Source: Prorocentrum cordatum
Lineage: Eukaryota; Sar; Dinophyceae; Prorocentrales; Prorocentraceae
NCBI GenBank assembly: GCA_963575745.1
Contig: CAUYUJ010018549.1
Coordinates: forward strand, 446,001 to 510,000
Reading direction: 5' to 3'
Length of the DNA: 64,000 nt
Positions 42,241-53,758 of the stretch are shown here, in pieces (the stretch's first letter is position 1; each line of letters opens with the position of its first letter). A program made the position numbers and the translations under genes. The notes under the pieces were generated by a model. It had not been told where the DNA came from, ran no database searches, and saw only the letters and a program-made list of their open reading frames with translations.

Positions 42241-43542
42241 AAGCAGAGTGCAAAAACATCTCGTACCGTGCAGCGCCTGATTTTCAGGGACCCGTGATTC
42301 TTCTCGTGCAGCGTGCCTGTGCAAGGTCTCCGTGCCCGTAGCATGTGGGACATGTCGCTGGGGACTCTCGATTCTCACGGCCCAGGGCCCAGGACCTGGG
42401 ATCGGGGGTCAAAAACCGACTCCCAGGACATGTCCTGGGACAAGAATTTCAAAGGGAGGCTCGAAATGCGATCTTCGGAGTGCGGCCCTTGAAATCTGCA
42501 CTGCTGGTTCCTGTCGTGACGACAATTGATTTGGTGTCTGACACCGCGTGGAACATTCGGCCTTCAGCGGTCGCAACCTTCTGATAAGATCGTTCGATGC
42601 CTTGCGATTCCAAACCAATGGCGGGGCTCAATCTTGCACGACTGCGCTGACGTCGCCTGCCGTGTCGACGATCCTACCGTACTCGACAGTCGGGGGCTGG
42701 AGAAAACGCCCCTGTCCCGAGGTGCCCCCCGGCTCCTGAGCCGTTCTCGAAGCCTCGGGCTTGCCCGCCCCCCCCCCCCCCCCCGTGGGCCTCGCCTGAG
42801 CCACCCGAGGGCCACCAAGAACTGCGACGAACACGAGACGACGAGACGAATTCGGACGAAGTGCCAACGCATTTCGGCAACACGCCCGTGATACCGAGCC
42901 ACGGCATGCGAATGACCACGGTGTCCGACGAGATTCGGAGGCACCTCCCAGACACAGACGCCTGTGAGGATCATGCGCTCGGACGCAGCGAAGGAGGAGA
43001 TCTCTCAGAGCCGGCGGGTCCGGAATCGGGTGCCGCGGCCCGGATGTGCCTCGAGGAAGCACGCGAAGAAAGGGGGGGGAGGAGGCCAAATCCGCGCACT
43101 CCCCAGGGGCGTCCCAGCGCGCAAGGTGCTCGAGCCGTGCCCTGGCGTCGAGAGGCCTCCAGGAGGTCCAGAGAGGCAAAAGCACACCGCGCCCTGCCGC
43201 TCCTCCCCTCCTGTCCGCCAGGGCCAGAGACCCCCCGCCGACTCCAAGCTGGACAGACCCGACGGCCGCCCTCTGCCGCAGACCGAGCGCAGCCCGCGCC
43301 CCCCGCGGCGCCTCGCGGGGCGCCATCCGCAGCGCCTCCACGGCATACAGCCGCTGCACCTCCACCGACCGCGGAGGGCCGGGGATCGGCCATCATCGGA
43401 TGAGGTATATAATCCTGCTGGCGCGCAGAGGGAGATATATATAGGGGACTGGGGGGGCTTCTTGGAAGGAGGCTGACTCTTCGAGGGCGCGGGCCTCACA
43501 TCTGCAGGCAAGGCCCGCGCGCTCCGAGAAGCGGGGGCTGGC
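42241..43542. other. No recognisable gene; CpG-rich
   Basis: Overlapping frames on both strands (for example 42628-43365 minus, 42964-43476 plus) are Arg/Pro/Gly-rich and lack motifs. A CATCTGCAGG... CCCGCGC block near 43490 resembles 61480-61520. Confidence 0.4.
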
Positions 43543-43661
43543 CATCGCTCGGACGTCCATTCCCTGTCTTTTTTCGGTTTCGTGCGTGGTTTTTTCGCCT
43601 CATGATCAAGGCTGCTCCTCGATGGTCCTCGCCGAGGGAAAGATGCACACGTCCGAGCGAT
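43543..43661. repeat. Short inverted-repeat element, family 3, copy 2
   Basis: CCATCGCTCGGACGTCC at the left and CACACGTCCGAGCGATGCC at the right, with shared GATGGTCCTCGCCGAGG. Non-coding. Confidence 0.65.
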
Positions 43662-43797
43662 GCCAAGATCCCCCTCCGCCCCCCCCGCCCCCTTTCCTCC
43701 GCCGCTGGCGACCAAGGGGGGGGGGGAAAAGGGTGCACTCTTCAGGCCCGTAATTCCTCCTCCTCCTCCTCCTCCTCCTCCTCCTCCTCCTACGAAG

Positions 43798-43972
43798 CCG
43801 GGACGAGGACAACATGGGGTGAGGATGAATCGAGAATCTCTGAGGTCCAGTAGCTCTGGAGGATGTCTCGGGCGCCGCGGCCTTCTCGGAGCGTTCCGGA
43901 ACACTCCGAGAGCGTTGCGGAACGCCCTGGAACGGATTGATCCTCGTCCTAGCCCCGTCCGACAAAATGCCC
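43798..43972. repeat. Dispersed repeat, copy 2 (other copy at 22857-23010)
   Basis: Preceded by a (TCC)n tract at 43756-43791. Shares ATGTCTCGGGCGCCGCGGCC and TCCTCGTCCTAGCCCCGTC with copy 1. Confidence 0.75.
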
Positions 43973-45894
43973 ACTCTTGGGCCCCGAAAGGGCTACTGCA
44001 TGGGCCCTGAAGGGCTCCTTTTCTGCAGCCCTCGCTGCACCCCCCCCCGTTATCGCCCCCCCATGACGCGACGCCCAAGGTTGGCCAGACCTCCGAGTCC
44101 CAGCTGGTTCGACTACACGCAAGAGTGACCCTGGGTAAGAGTGACCTTGGGTTCGCGGCTTTTTGGGGACCGCGGGGAGACCAAACACGAGCGCGCAAGA
44201 CGCTCCTGCCGTCTGGCGACCGGGAGGCCCCAGTGCGCCCGCACCAAAGGTCACTCTGGCGAAAGGTTACTCTTACGTGTCGTCGACTGGTGCACTTTCA
44301 GGACCAGGCGCTTCAGTCGGACTTGCTTGGACAGGACACGCGAGAGGACACAAGACCCTTCCGAGGGCCACATTGCCATAATAATGTAGGGACCATGGGT
44401 CGCGAGACACAGGACACGAGGGTACCCTTGATTTGGCAAGGTCGACCTACTCCTCTGGGCCGACTGCAGATTGACACCCGCTTCCCGCAGCGCAGCTTGC
44501 GACGTTCGGGAAGAGAGAGCGCACCGGCTTGGGCTGCATCGGCGCGGGGGGTCGAGATAGCGTCGGATGCGCCGGGATGCACGACTGCGCCAAGCACGCA
44601 TCAGGCCGCGCCGGACCGTCGGAGCACCGGAATCGAACCGGATGGAACCGAAAGGAATCGATACCGGGCCGGATCGCCCGGATCAAAGCTGACCCTGCGG
44701 AGGATTGAACTCACTTTCGCCCCCCTCCCCCTCTTCTCCTTCGGCATTCGACTCTGCGAGTAGACGGGGGGTACATCGCGCTTGGAAGGGATGGGAGGGA
44801 TGGGTCGGGTGTCAGATGTGGCGCCCGCGCACCCATCTTGCCTCTCGCCCCCTCTCGCGCCTGCCCCCCTCCCCTCTCGCCCTCTTCACCCTCGTCCGTT
44901 GCTTCCTCCTTGCTCTCCTCCCCGCTCTGTTTCTGCTTCCTGCTCCTCCCTGCTGCTTCCTGTTGCTCCCTGCTGTTGCTGTTCCTCCGCCTCTTCCTCC
45001 TTTTCCTCCATCCGTCTTCCGCATAGGTAGCTCCTCCCTGTCGCACCACCAGGCGGGTTGTGAGGGCGGCTCCGGCGCTTCATCCGCGTCATGAATTACA
45101 CGGATGAAGCACATGTGTTTTTCAACATGGGGCTCCCGCCATGTCGGCGTGCACGCTCGTTTTGAACATAGCAGCAATTCGAAGATTGGAGGTCGCGCCG
45201 TTTTATAGTGTGGCTCTCGCCTCGGAGCCAAGCCCATTTATCTCAAACTCTCTTGACGGTTATATTGGTGGACGCCGGTTCGTTCTCAAAGTGTGGTTCC
45301 CGCTTGAGCTTGCCTCTGGTTTTGTGGCCCGGAAGTGGAACATGTGTAACAATGCGGATGGAGGGCGGCTCTCTCTCTTCCTTCTACCATGGTGCTCCCG
45401 CTCGAGACTCACGGAACACTCCGTTTTTGGCCCAAAGAGCGCCGCCTGTGCGCACGAGGCGCGCTAGATGAATAACCATGGAATGGTCAAAGGAACGGCG
45501 AGACCCCTCCAGACCCCACGTGTTCAGTATGCCAGCGTCTGGACTCTGTCCCACTGTGTCCGGACAGCGAGATCCTGTGCAAAACTGGGCCTCGCCTGAA
45601 TGGCATGCCTACCATGTGTGCGTCTGCCAAGAGGGGGGCGCTTCACGCAGTGGAGAGGAATGCCTGGAAGGGCTTGAGAAACGGAGGCCTGGGACCGGAG
45701 GGCCTGTTGTAGCGTCGCTGTTGCATGTTGGCTCTGCTCTGGTACTTCCCTTCTTGCGCCTCCGCGCTGCTCCTTCTACCTTGCGATTTCCAAGCAGCTG
45801 GATGGAGACCAGGCGCAATGAGCGGACCATGCCCCTGCCTCCACCTGGCCACCTCCCGAAGCGTCTTCTCGTCCAGCGCCCTCCCACCCCCCCT
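43973..45894. other. No recognisable gene; degenerate ~57-60-bp repeats near 45080-45420
   Basis: TGTGGCTCYCGCCT-like motifs recur at about 57-60 bp between 45080 and 45420 and again near 61030-61150. No domain in any frame. C/T-rich tract at 44840-45020. Confidence 0.4.
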
Positions 45895-46017
45895 TGATGA
45901 TGATGATGCTGATGCTGATGATGATGATGATGAGGATGATGATGAGGATGATGATGATGATGCTGAGGATGATGATGATGGTGATACATGGTGAGGGTGA
46001 TGATGATGATGATTTTT
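45895..46017. repeat. (GAT)n microsatellite
   Basis: GATGATGCT/GATGAG triplets ending in a T-run. It lies at the 3' edge of the decayed coding region 46290-47995. Confidence 0.95.
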
Positions 46018-46289
46018 TTTTGAAGGCGCCCCGAGGCGGACGCCGAGGTCGGCCGCCCGCGGCCCCCCGCCCTCCCGTCCAGGACCTTGAGGAGGTAGGC
46101 GGCACCTGGAGGGGAGAGGGAGGGCGCAGCCCCCGAGGGGAGGCTGTCCCGTCGCCCTCCCCTGTCCTGCCGTGGCACGCAGGTCCACGACAGGCCCAAA
46201 GCCCCGAAGGGCTACCCAGCGTGTCCAGGGAGCCAGCGCCCATGACGGCCATGAAGTGCCGGCGAGCTTGTCAGGATCCACGTAGCCGC

Positions 46290-47995
46290 AGTCGGCGACG
46301 AACAGGCCGGTGGAGCCCATCAGCGGCACGACGAAGAGGAGGGGTCAGAGGTCTCGCACACATCGTGGGCACTCACCTCGACCTTGTCCCCATCAGGGTA
46401 GATCCCCACCTCGAAATTGGCCTCCCCCACGACAGACAAGATAGTGCCGATTCGGCCAATGAAAACTCCTTCCATCACATTTGCAAACCGTCGCACGAAG
46501 AGATCCAATGGCCAGGCCGAGCGTTGACAAACTTCCCAGATCGAGGCAGGGCCATCAACCTTGTCGTCACTGTGAGGGCAGTGATGCCTGAAAAGAATCT
46601 CCCGCCTGAGCCGCGGAACAGCAGGTAAGGGACTGTCAGCATCATGATAAAGCGCCTGGCCAGGGATGGCTCCCTTCCATAGCTGTTCCTCGGACACCGT
46701 GGGTAGACGCAAGCAGGTAGCCTTGATCAGGTGTGTGGCCATGGAGTACACGCTCACAGGAATGATCTATACGAACTGATTCCAAGCCTTTTGGTATTTG
46801 TCACAGCCACCAATAACCACCATTTCACCATTGAGGCGGCTGCGTAGAGTATCCACTCGCGCATGTCTCCCGATCATCCTGTCCAAGTCCCAACCTTGCC
46901 CTCGACAAAACTCGGCAACTGTAGGCTGAATGGCAGGAGCAGCAGGAACTGGAGCAAGACCTGGAGCACCAGCAGATCCTTCAGCAGGAAGGGGTGCTGG
47001 AGGCCCCTCTGGAGCAGGGGGCACACCATCCTGACGATGTGCAGCGTCAGGGGCAGGCGCAGGGAGAGACTTCGTCATCACGTCGATGTGCCTGTATCGC
47101 CAGGAACATATCCTTGATTTCGCTAGGTAAAACTTCCTCAACTTTTCCAGGAGAGCAATCTGGTGCACGACCAGGGGCGAGAAGAAGATCAGAACTAGGT
47201 AGCCCAGCACAGGGTAGGTCGGCACCATCAGGACCCGCAAGTAGCAGCAACTCCTCAATGGTCATCCCGTCGTCCTCGAGTAAGAGCTCCTCCACCTTCC
47301 CAGTGTCATCATCAGGTGCACGACCAGGGGCGAGAGAATGGTCCTCGCCGATCGGCACGAAGACCTTCGCATCAGAGTTGAAAAGGGAAGACAGGAATCG
47401 CAGGTAGATCAGCAGGAGTATGGCCATGGTCAGCATGACGCCGAGGACGCTTGGCATCGCCCCAAGACCTATGATCATTACCTCCACCAGCAGGCCCAGC
47501 AACAGCAGAAGAACACGGGTCCAGACCCGTGCCATGCCAAGGGTCACGCAATCGGCGACGAGCACGGCCTCCAGGGTGATCATCTGGTCCATCATCCTCG
47601 TCTCCTCCATCATGTCCGTCGGGCCCCACAGGGGCATCAGCGGGTCCAGCGACAGCCCGAAGTTGAAGAGAGATGTGGGCCTCTCCTCGGCTGTTCTTGT
47701 GGCCGTGGTCCACCGAGACGGTCCAAGGGAGCGAGCCAATCACCGAGTAGATGAGGTCGATCAGAATGGCGTTCTGCGTCTTGTCGTCTACCTCGGGGAG
47801 GAGGACGATCTGGAGCAGCAAACGGTCAGTATGTGAGGCCAATTGGAAACGAGCCTTTCGCCCAGCCCGTAGCTGCGCGAGAATCCAATCGAGCCTCGCA
47901 GCCACGACCATCCACGGGGCGAAGCGGGGGGGCCCTGCACGTGCAGAGCGGCGGTAACTCGGGATGCGAGCAAGTGCTCGAGCCCAAATGGTTAC
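46290..47995 (-). pseudogene. Unrecognised decayed coding region with two membrane segments
   Basis: I do not recognise the family. On the minus strand protein-like text runs in several frames. 47990-47690 carries PRFAPWMVVAARLDWILAQL and LLPEVDDKTQNAILIDLIYS. 47680-47060 carries MMEETRMMDQMITLEAVLVA and a 50-residue hydrophobic stretch of two likely membrane helices, then two similar acidic segments (LAPGRAPDDDTGKVEELL and LAPGRAPDCSPGKVEEVL). After a frameshift near 47080 comes a Pro/Ala linker with CRGQGWDLDRMIGRHARVDT. A single in-frame TAG (46767-46769) separates this from EQLWKGAIPGQALYHDAD and GRIGTILSVVGEANFEVGIY. GAT tracts border both ends. Membrane segments in a mobile-element ORF1 also occur in the retroelements here, so a retroelement origin is possible. 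Confidence 0.5.
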
Positions 47996-48135
<140 letters not shown>

Positions 48136-48354
48136 CCTCCTTTGGTCCACGATCCCTCCTGCCTTTCGACTCCGTGCTCCCTCGCCACCCATTCCTTCCC
48201 CCCTGCCACCCTGAGGCTCAGTAGCCAGGCCTGGCCACCGTTCTCTTCCCTGCGAGGAGGATTCCGATACAACACATGTATACATGCATACACATCTAAA
48301 TACATGTGATAGATTGAGGTAGAGAGAGCGGGAGGGAGTGAGAGGGGGAGAGAG

Positions 48355-48460
48355 GGAGGAAGGGACAGACAGACAGACAGACGGACGGACAGACAGACAG
48401 CCAGATAGACAGACAGACAGACGGACGGACGGACGGACAGGCAGACAGACGGACAGACAA
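48355..48460. repeat. (CAGA)/(CGGA) tetranucleotide repeat
   Basis: CAGACAGACAGACGGACGGA-type repeats. Purine-rich GAGGGA DNA follows. Confidence 0.9.
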
Positions 48461-51400
48461 TCAGAAAGAGAGAGGGAGAGGACGGATGAGTGAGTGAGAG
48501 AGAGGAGGAATGAATGAGAGTGAGGAGGAACACGAGGGTGAGGGTGGGGAGCGCTGAGGGAGGAGGGAGGGATGATGAGGGAGGGAGCGGGAGGAGGGAG
48601 AAGGAGGCATGATATAAGACAGCGGAAGAAGAAGGACGACGAGCCTGACGTGGAGGATGTCATGCGGAGGCGAGGAAAAGATGAATGAGAAGAGCGGAAG
48701 GAGAAATAATGAGGTGTAGATGGATGCGGAAGAAACGACAAGACGTATATGTTCTTTTGGCTGCCACATCGAGCGGGGGCGACGCTCGACAACGGCGTCA
48801 CTCGCCCAGCTTCTCCCTCATCTCTGCCAAAGTTACGCGCGCTGCTTCCGGGGGGACTTGGCGCAGGAAATTCAGCAAGTCCGGGTTGGCCTCCAAAACC
48901 TGCCGCCATGTCCGACAGAGAACCCTAATTAAATGCCAAGGGTGCCCAAGTACCGGCCAATAGACCAAACTATACGCAAACTGTGAAACGAGTAATTCGT
49001 TGCATGCCAATTTAGACCAGCCAGCAACAACACCTGAAACTAGCATTTGTTTGTTCCTCCTCTCTCCCAAAGCTTCGCGAACCTCCTCTGAAGCGCTGGC
49101 TCCCGCACTGCTTTGAAGGCACAATCGCATTGCACAAACTCGAAACACCACCAACGAGACGCCTGGTCAGAATGGCACGGAGAACAGCGCACGCCTACGA
49201 GCGAGACATACTAAGCTAAGATCAGGTCAATGCTTTGAGGACGGGTGGGCAGAAATCAGAGGTGCTACGCAATGCTATGCACGCCAGCGCTCGGCGGGAT
49301 CATCAACATAGGGTCAACATGCGCGGACGAGGAGCTCAAGACGGAAGGGGGGTGGAGGAGGAACATGCGAATCAGCTATCGCAGAAATTGGCCAACGTCT
49401 GTGCTAGAAAAGCTGGCGCCCCTATAAGCCCTTAGGACGCGGCTCATGAAACGAGCAATTCGTATTACAATTTGACAACCTTTTAGCCCATTGCTCTGTC
49501 CCCCCCCATCCGCCCCGCACACTCCCGCAGGCGCGAGCGAGGGGAGGGAGACGAAGCGGCACCAACCATCGCAAACCTCTCCGTCTCCCTGTTCTCTACT
49601 TTTTCTTCTCCTCTCCCCTCAGAAATCCCTCTCCTGACCCGTCCAGGGGCGCTTCTGACCAGAACTTCCAAGCGGATCCAGCTGAGCAGAAACACCCCAA
49701 CACCTCGATCCACCGTCTCCTTCTCCTCGTCCTGCTCCTCCTTCTCCTCCTCCTCTTCCTCTTCATCCTCCACCACCCTCGTCCTTCTCCTTCTCCTCAT
49801 CCTGCCATTCCTTCTTCCTCCTCCCGCTCGGTCGGCCACGGACCCTTCCCCACAAACAGAGATAACGACAGAAACCTCCTTCCTCGATCCTGGATCATCC
49901 TCCCTTCCCTCCTTCCTCCTCCCCTCTCTCCCCTCCCGCTTCCCTCCTCCCTCCTTCCTCCTCCGTGCGCAGCCAGTGCTGCCTCTTGCCCCATGCGTGC
50001 GCCCCTGACGCTCGGAGCTTGCCTGCAGGCAGCGTGGCGGCTCAACGCGCCCCCCCGTGCCTTCGGAGTGCCGCGAGCTCCTGCCGAGAGCAGGACGCGC
50101 CGGCGTGCGCGACGGCTCTCGCGGGGTCTCGCGCGCGATCGCGACGTGGTGCGCGGGCCACGCGAGGAAACCGAAGAGCTCTCCAGCTGTGACCGCCCGG
50201 CTCTGAAGCACGTCGGACGATTTCTACATTCGAGCCTCGGCGGCTACGGATGGCGCAACACACACACACACATACACGTCGTTCATTTCTACTCGTGCTC
50301 GTTTCTAATTGTGCTCGTTTCTAATTGTTCCTGCTCCCAGTGGCCAGGAAGAGGCCCAGGATAGAACAACTGGAAATGAAAGGATCTCGGCCCCCCAGAA
50401 AATGAAAGAACTTTTGAACACTTTGCCACGATCAATGTGCACATGCATGAAGGCCTGCAGCCAGTCATGCGGCAGTGTGTGTCGCAATCGTGCGCTGCGT
50501 GGCGGCTTCATCGGACCCCACTCACTCTGGGGTTGCCAGCCTTGCGGCTCACGTCCAACTCTGCGTGCAAACTACGGTGCCGCTGGGGGGATATGCTCCG
50601 AGAAGTGTCGTGCAGCGGGCAACATCTTTTGGCGGTGGTGATGGCGCTCTTGCTCTTCGGGGTACTGGAGCGGGTCGCAACCAACGCCCTCCTACGATCG
50701 GCAGAAAGCCAGAGGCCAAGCTGGAGCAGCAGCTGGGCAGCCCTACGAAAGCAAATGGATGCCTTCCTGGCGAACCCCCCGCAGATCCCAACCTGTCCCT
50801 GGCCAGCAATGAAGACGTGGACCTTTAGAACAAACCGCTAGATATTCTTTGCGTGCGCAGGCGTCGGACTTGTCAGCCGCGGCTCGTGCATGCAAGGGGG
50901 ATGGTATGGCGGATGCGGATATTCTCAGTCAGGTCGCGACAAACATATACAGCATTACCCAGCACACCAGCGTTGGCCTTCGGCCAGCAATGGCGACGGC
51001 GAAACTCACGAAGCTGGCTGGGGAGCTGCAGGAGCAGGACCTGAGCAAGAGAAGCTCGTTGCAGATGTCCAGGCCCAGCGGGCCGATATCAAGAACATGA
51101 CTTACCCTGGTTTTTAGCGGGGTATGGCTCCCTCTCTCTACTAAACCCGCTGGTCGCATTGACTCGGATCCGAGACGGCGGCGGCGAGAATCTCGCCTCG
51201 CCGCCGCTCAAAATCACACACCGGACAGAAGAGGGCTGGGCGAGCCCGAAGTGGCTCGAGAGGGGAGGGGCGCCAGGATGACTACAGAGTGACGCGATTA
51301 GGATCGATGAGACCGACGCCCGAAACCCCGCTGGCCAACTGCCTCTTCCTGGAAGGCGGGGCAGTCGGTCGGGGCCGCCGCGGAGTGCGCGGAGACCAAG

Positions 51401-51605
51401 GTCCGAACCTTCGCATCTCGTCTCTTTCGCGGCGGACTGGGTTCTTTCCCGGTAAACTGGGTTCTTTCCCAGCGCGGTGCCGGGAAAGAGTCCAGTTTGG
51501 TATGCATTTTGCGGGGAAGTCTCGCGCGTCGGTTTTCGAAGGTGCCGCTGGCACCTTAATGGTTGGCACCTTAGTTTCGCGGGGGGCACGCCGGGGAAGA
51601 GTGTA
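48461..51605. other. No recognisable gene; possible short exons
   Basis: The minus frame 48798-49154 ends with WRQVLEANPDLLNFLRQVPP and a helical tail, and could be a terminal exon. The plus frame 50849-51100 has SQVATNIYSITQHTSVGLRP. Neither belongs to a family I know. A G/A and C/T-rich tract lies at 49700-49970. Confidence 0.35.
51271..51325. repeat. Short dispersed repeat, copy 1 (other copy 58187-58241)
   Basis: GCCAGGATGACTACAGAGTG, then GATCGATGAGACCGACGCCC, nearly matching the other copy, which sits at the 5' side of retroelement 2. Confidence 0.75.
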
Positions 51606-51616
51606 GATGTGAACAA

Positions 51617-51704
<88 letters not shown>

Positions 51705-52007
51705 GTACTACTACCGCCACTACTACTATTACTACTACTACTACAACAACAACTACTACAACAACAACAACTACTACTACTACTACTACTAGTACTACTA
51801 CTACGCCTACTACTGCGACTACGACTACTACTACTACTACTACTTCGACCTCTACTATTACTACTAGGACTACTACNNNNNNNNNNNNNNNNNNNNNNNN
51901 NNNNNNNNNNNNNNNNNNNNNNNNNNNNNNNNNNNNNNNNNNNNNNNNNNNNNNNNNNNNNNNNNNNNNNNNNNNNAGTAGTAATAGTAAAAGTAGTAGT
52001 AATATTC

Positions 52008-52041
<34 letters not shown>

Positions 52042-52102
52042 AAATAGTAGTAGTAGTAGTCGTCGTAGTAGTAGTAGTAGCATTCGTAGTAGTAGCAGCA
52101 GC

Positions 52103-52154
<52 letters not shown>

Positions 52155-52178
52155 ATAGTAATCGTAGTAGTGATCGTG

Positions 52179-52228
<50 letters not shown>

Positions 52229-52250
52229 CGTAGTAGTGGTAGTGGTAGTG

Positions 52251-52303
<53 letters not shown>

Positions 52304-52318
52304 TGTAAACATATTAGT
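51617..52318. repeat. Inverted (ACT)n ... (AGT)n microsatellite spanning an assembly gap
   Basis: (CTA/ACT)n with some ACA/CCG triplets to 51876, 100 N, then (AGT/GTA)n to about 52310. The triplet on the right is the reverse complement of that on the left, so the two sides form an imperfect palindrome centred in the gap. Confidence 0.93.
51877..51976. other. Assembly gap (100 N)
   Basis: Exactly 100 N, probably a placeholder of unknown true length. Confidence 0.99.
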
Positions 52319-52532
52319 CATACTACTCGTAGAAATTGAAATAATAGTAATAGTCGTCGTCGTAGTAATAGTACGATTACTACTAGTAGTAGTAGTTGTT
52401 GTTGTGGTGGTAGTAATCGTAGTAGTAGTGTAGTACCAATATTCATACGAATAGTAGGAGTATCACGAATAGCACGAGTAGTAGGAGGAGGGGGTCGTAG
52501 TGGACGTAGTGATCTGTTCATTATTCTTAGTG

Positions 52533-53592
52533 GTAAAAGTAGCTTTCGAAGGTTCTCAGAGGCTCTCAGAGGTTCTCAAAGGCTCTCAGAGGTTCTCAAA
52601 GGCTCCCAAAGGTTCTCAGAGGCTTCCAGAAGCTGTCAGAGGTTCCCAGGGGCTCTCAAAAGTTTCAAAAGCACTCAAAGGTTCTGAAAAAAAAACTCCC
52701 AAAGGTTCTCAAAGGTTTTCAGAAGCACTCAGAGGTTCTCAGAAGCTTCCATCGTTTCTCAGAGGCCCTCAGAGGTTCTCAGAAGTTCTCACAGGTTCTC
52801 ACGGGTTCTCAAACGTTTCAGAAGCGTTCAGATTCTCTCAAAAGTTCTCAGAATCTCTCAGAAGCTCACAAAAGCTCCAGAGGCTCTGGGAAGCTCTCAG
52901 AGGCTCCCAGAAGCTCTCAAACATTCCCAGAAGCTATCAGGATCTTGCAAGATCCATCAGGATCTTTCAGAATCCTCCGAATCTCTCCGGATCTCTCAGA
53001 ATCGTTACAATTCTTTCAGAAACTCTCCGAATCTCTCAGAATCCCTCCGAATCTCTCCGAATCTCTCCGGATCTCTCCGAATCTCTCCGGATCTCTGAGA
53101 ATCTCTGAGAATCTCTCAGACTTTCTTAGAATCTCTCAGAATGTCTAAGAATATCTCCGACTCTCTAGGAATCTCTCAGAATCTATAAGAATCTCTCCGA
53201 ATCTCAGAATCTCACATGATCCTCAAGAATCTCTCAGAATCTCCCTCGGAATCTCCCCAGGAATCTCTCAGAGTCTCTCAACATCTTTCAGACTCTCTAG
53301 GAATCTCTCAGAAGCTCTCAGACTATCTAAGGGTCTCTCAGAAGCCTTCAGAAGCTCCCAGAGGCTCTCAGAATCTTCAGGAATCTTTCAGAAGCTTTCA
53401 GATTCTCTCGGAATCGCTCAGAATCTCCCAGAAGCTCTCTGAAGCTCTCAGAAGCTCTCAGATGCTCTCAGAAGCTCTCAGAAACTCTCAGAAGCGTTCA
53501 GAAACTCTCAGAAATTCCCAGAAGCTTTCAGAAGTTCTGGGAGGCTCTCAGAAGCTCTCAGAGGTTCTCAGAAGCTCTCAGAATCTCTCAGT
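52533..53592. repeat. 10-bp tandem array TCTCAGAAGC
   Basis: About 1.05 kb of decamers GGTTCTCAGA/AGCTCTCAGA/AATCTCTCAG with drift along the array. Every frame is open for long stretches (SQRLSEVLKG-type); not coding. Confidence 0.93.
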
Positions 53593-53758
53593 CTGACCGG
53601 GGAAGAACCCAATTTACACGGAAATGCCCCACTTTACCGGGCAAAAGACTTGTTTCCGAACCTTCGAGGCTGATGTAGAGGGGCTCGGTGGCATATGAAA
53701 TGGCTTGGGCCGAAACGTCTACATGTGCAGGGCGAGGCGCAGCTGCTACCAACCTCGT

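Noticed and set aside
43005-44198. 397-codon minus-strand frame in CpG-rich DNA
   Set aside because: Gly/Arg/Pro-rich, no domain, competing frames on both strands, crosses a family 3 element and a TCC tract.
51089-52321. Poly-Thr / poly-Leu / poly-Val proteins across the gap
   Set aside because: Triplet microsatellite read through 100 N.
52500-53596. Ser/Leu/Gln repeat protein
   Set aside because: All frames are open; explained by the 10-bp array.
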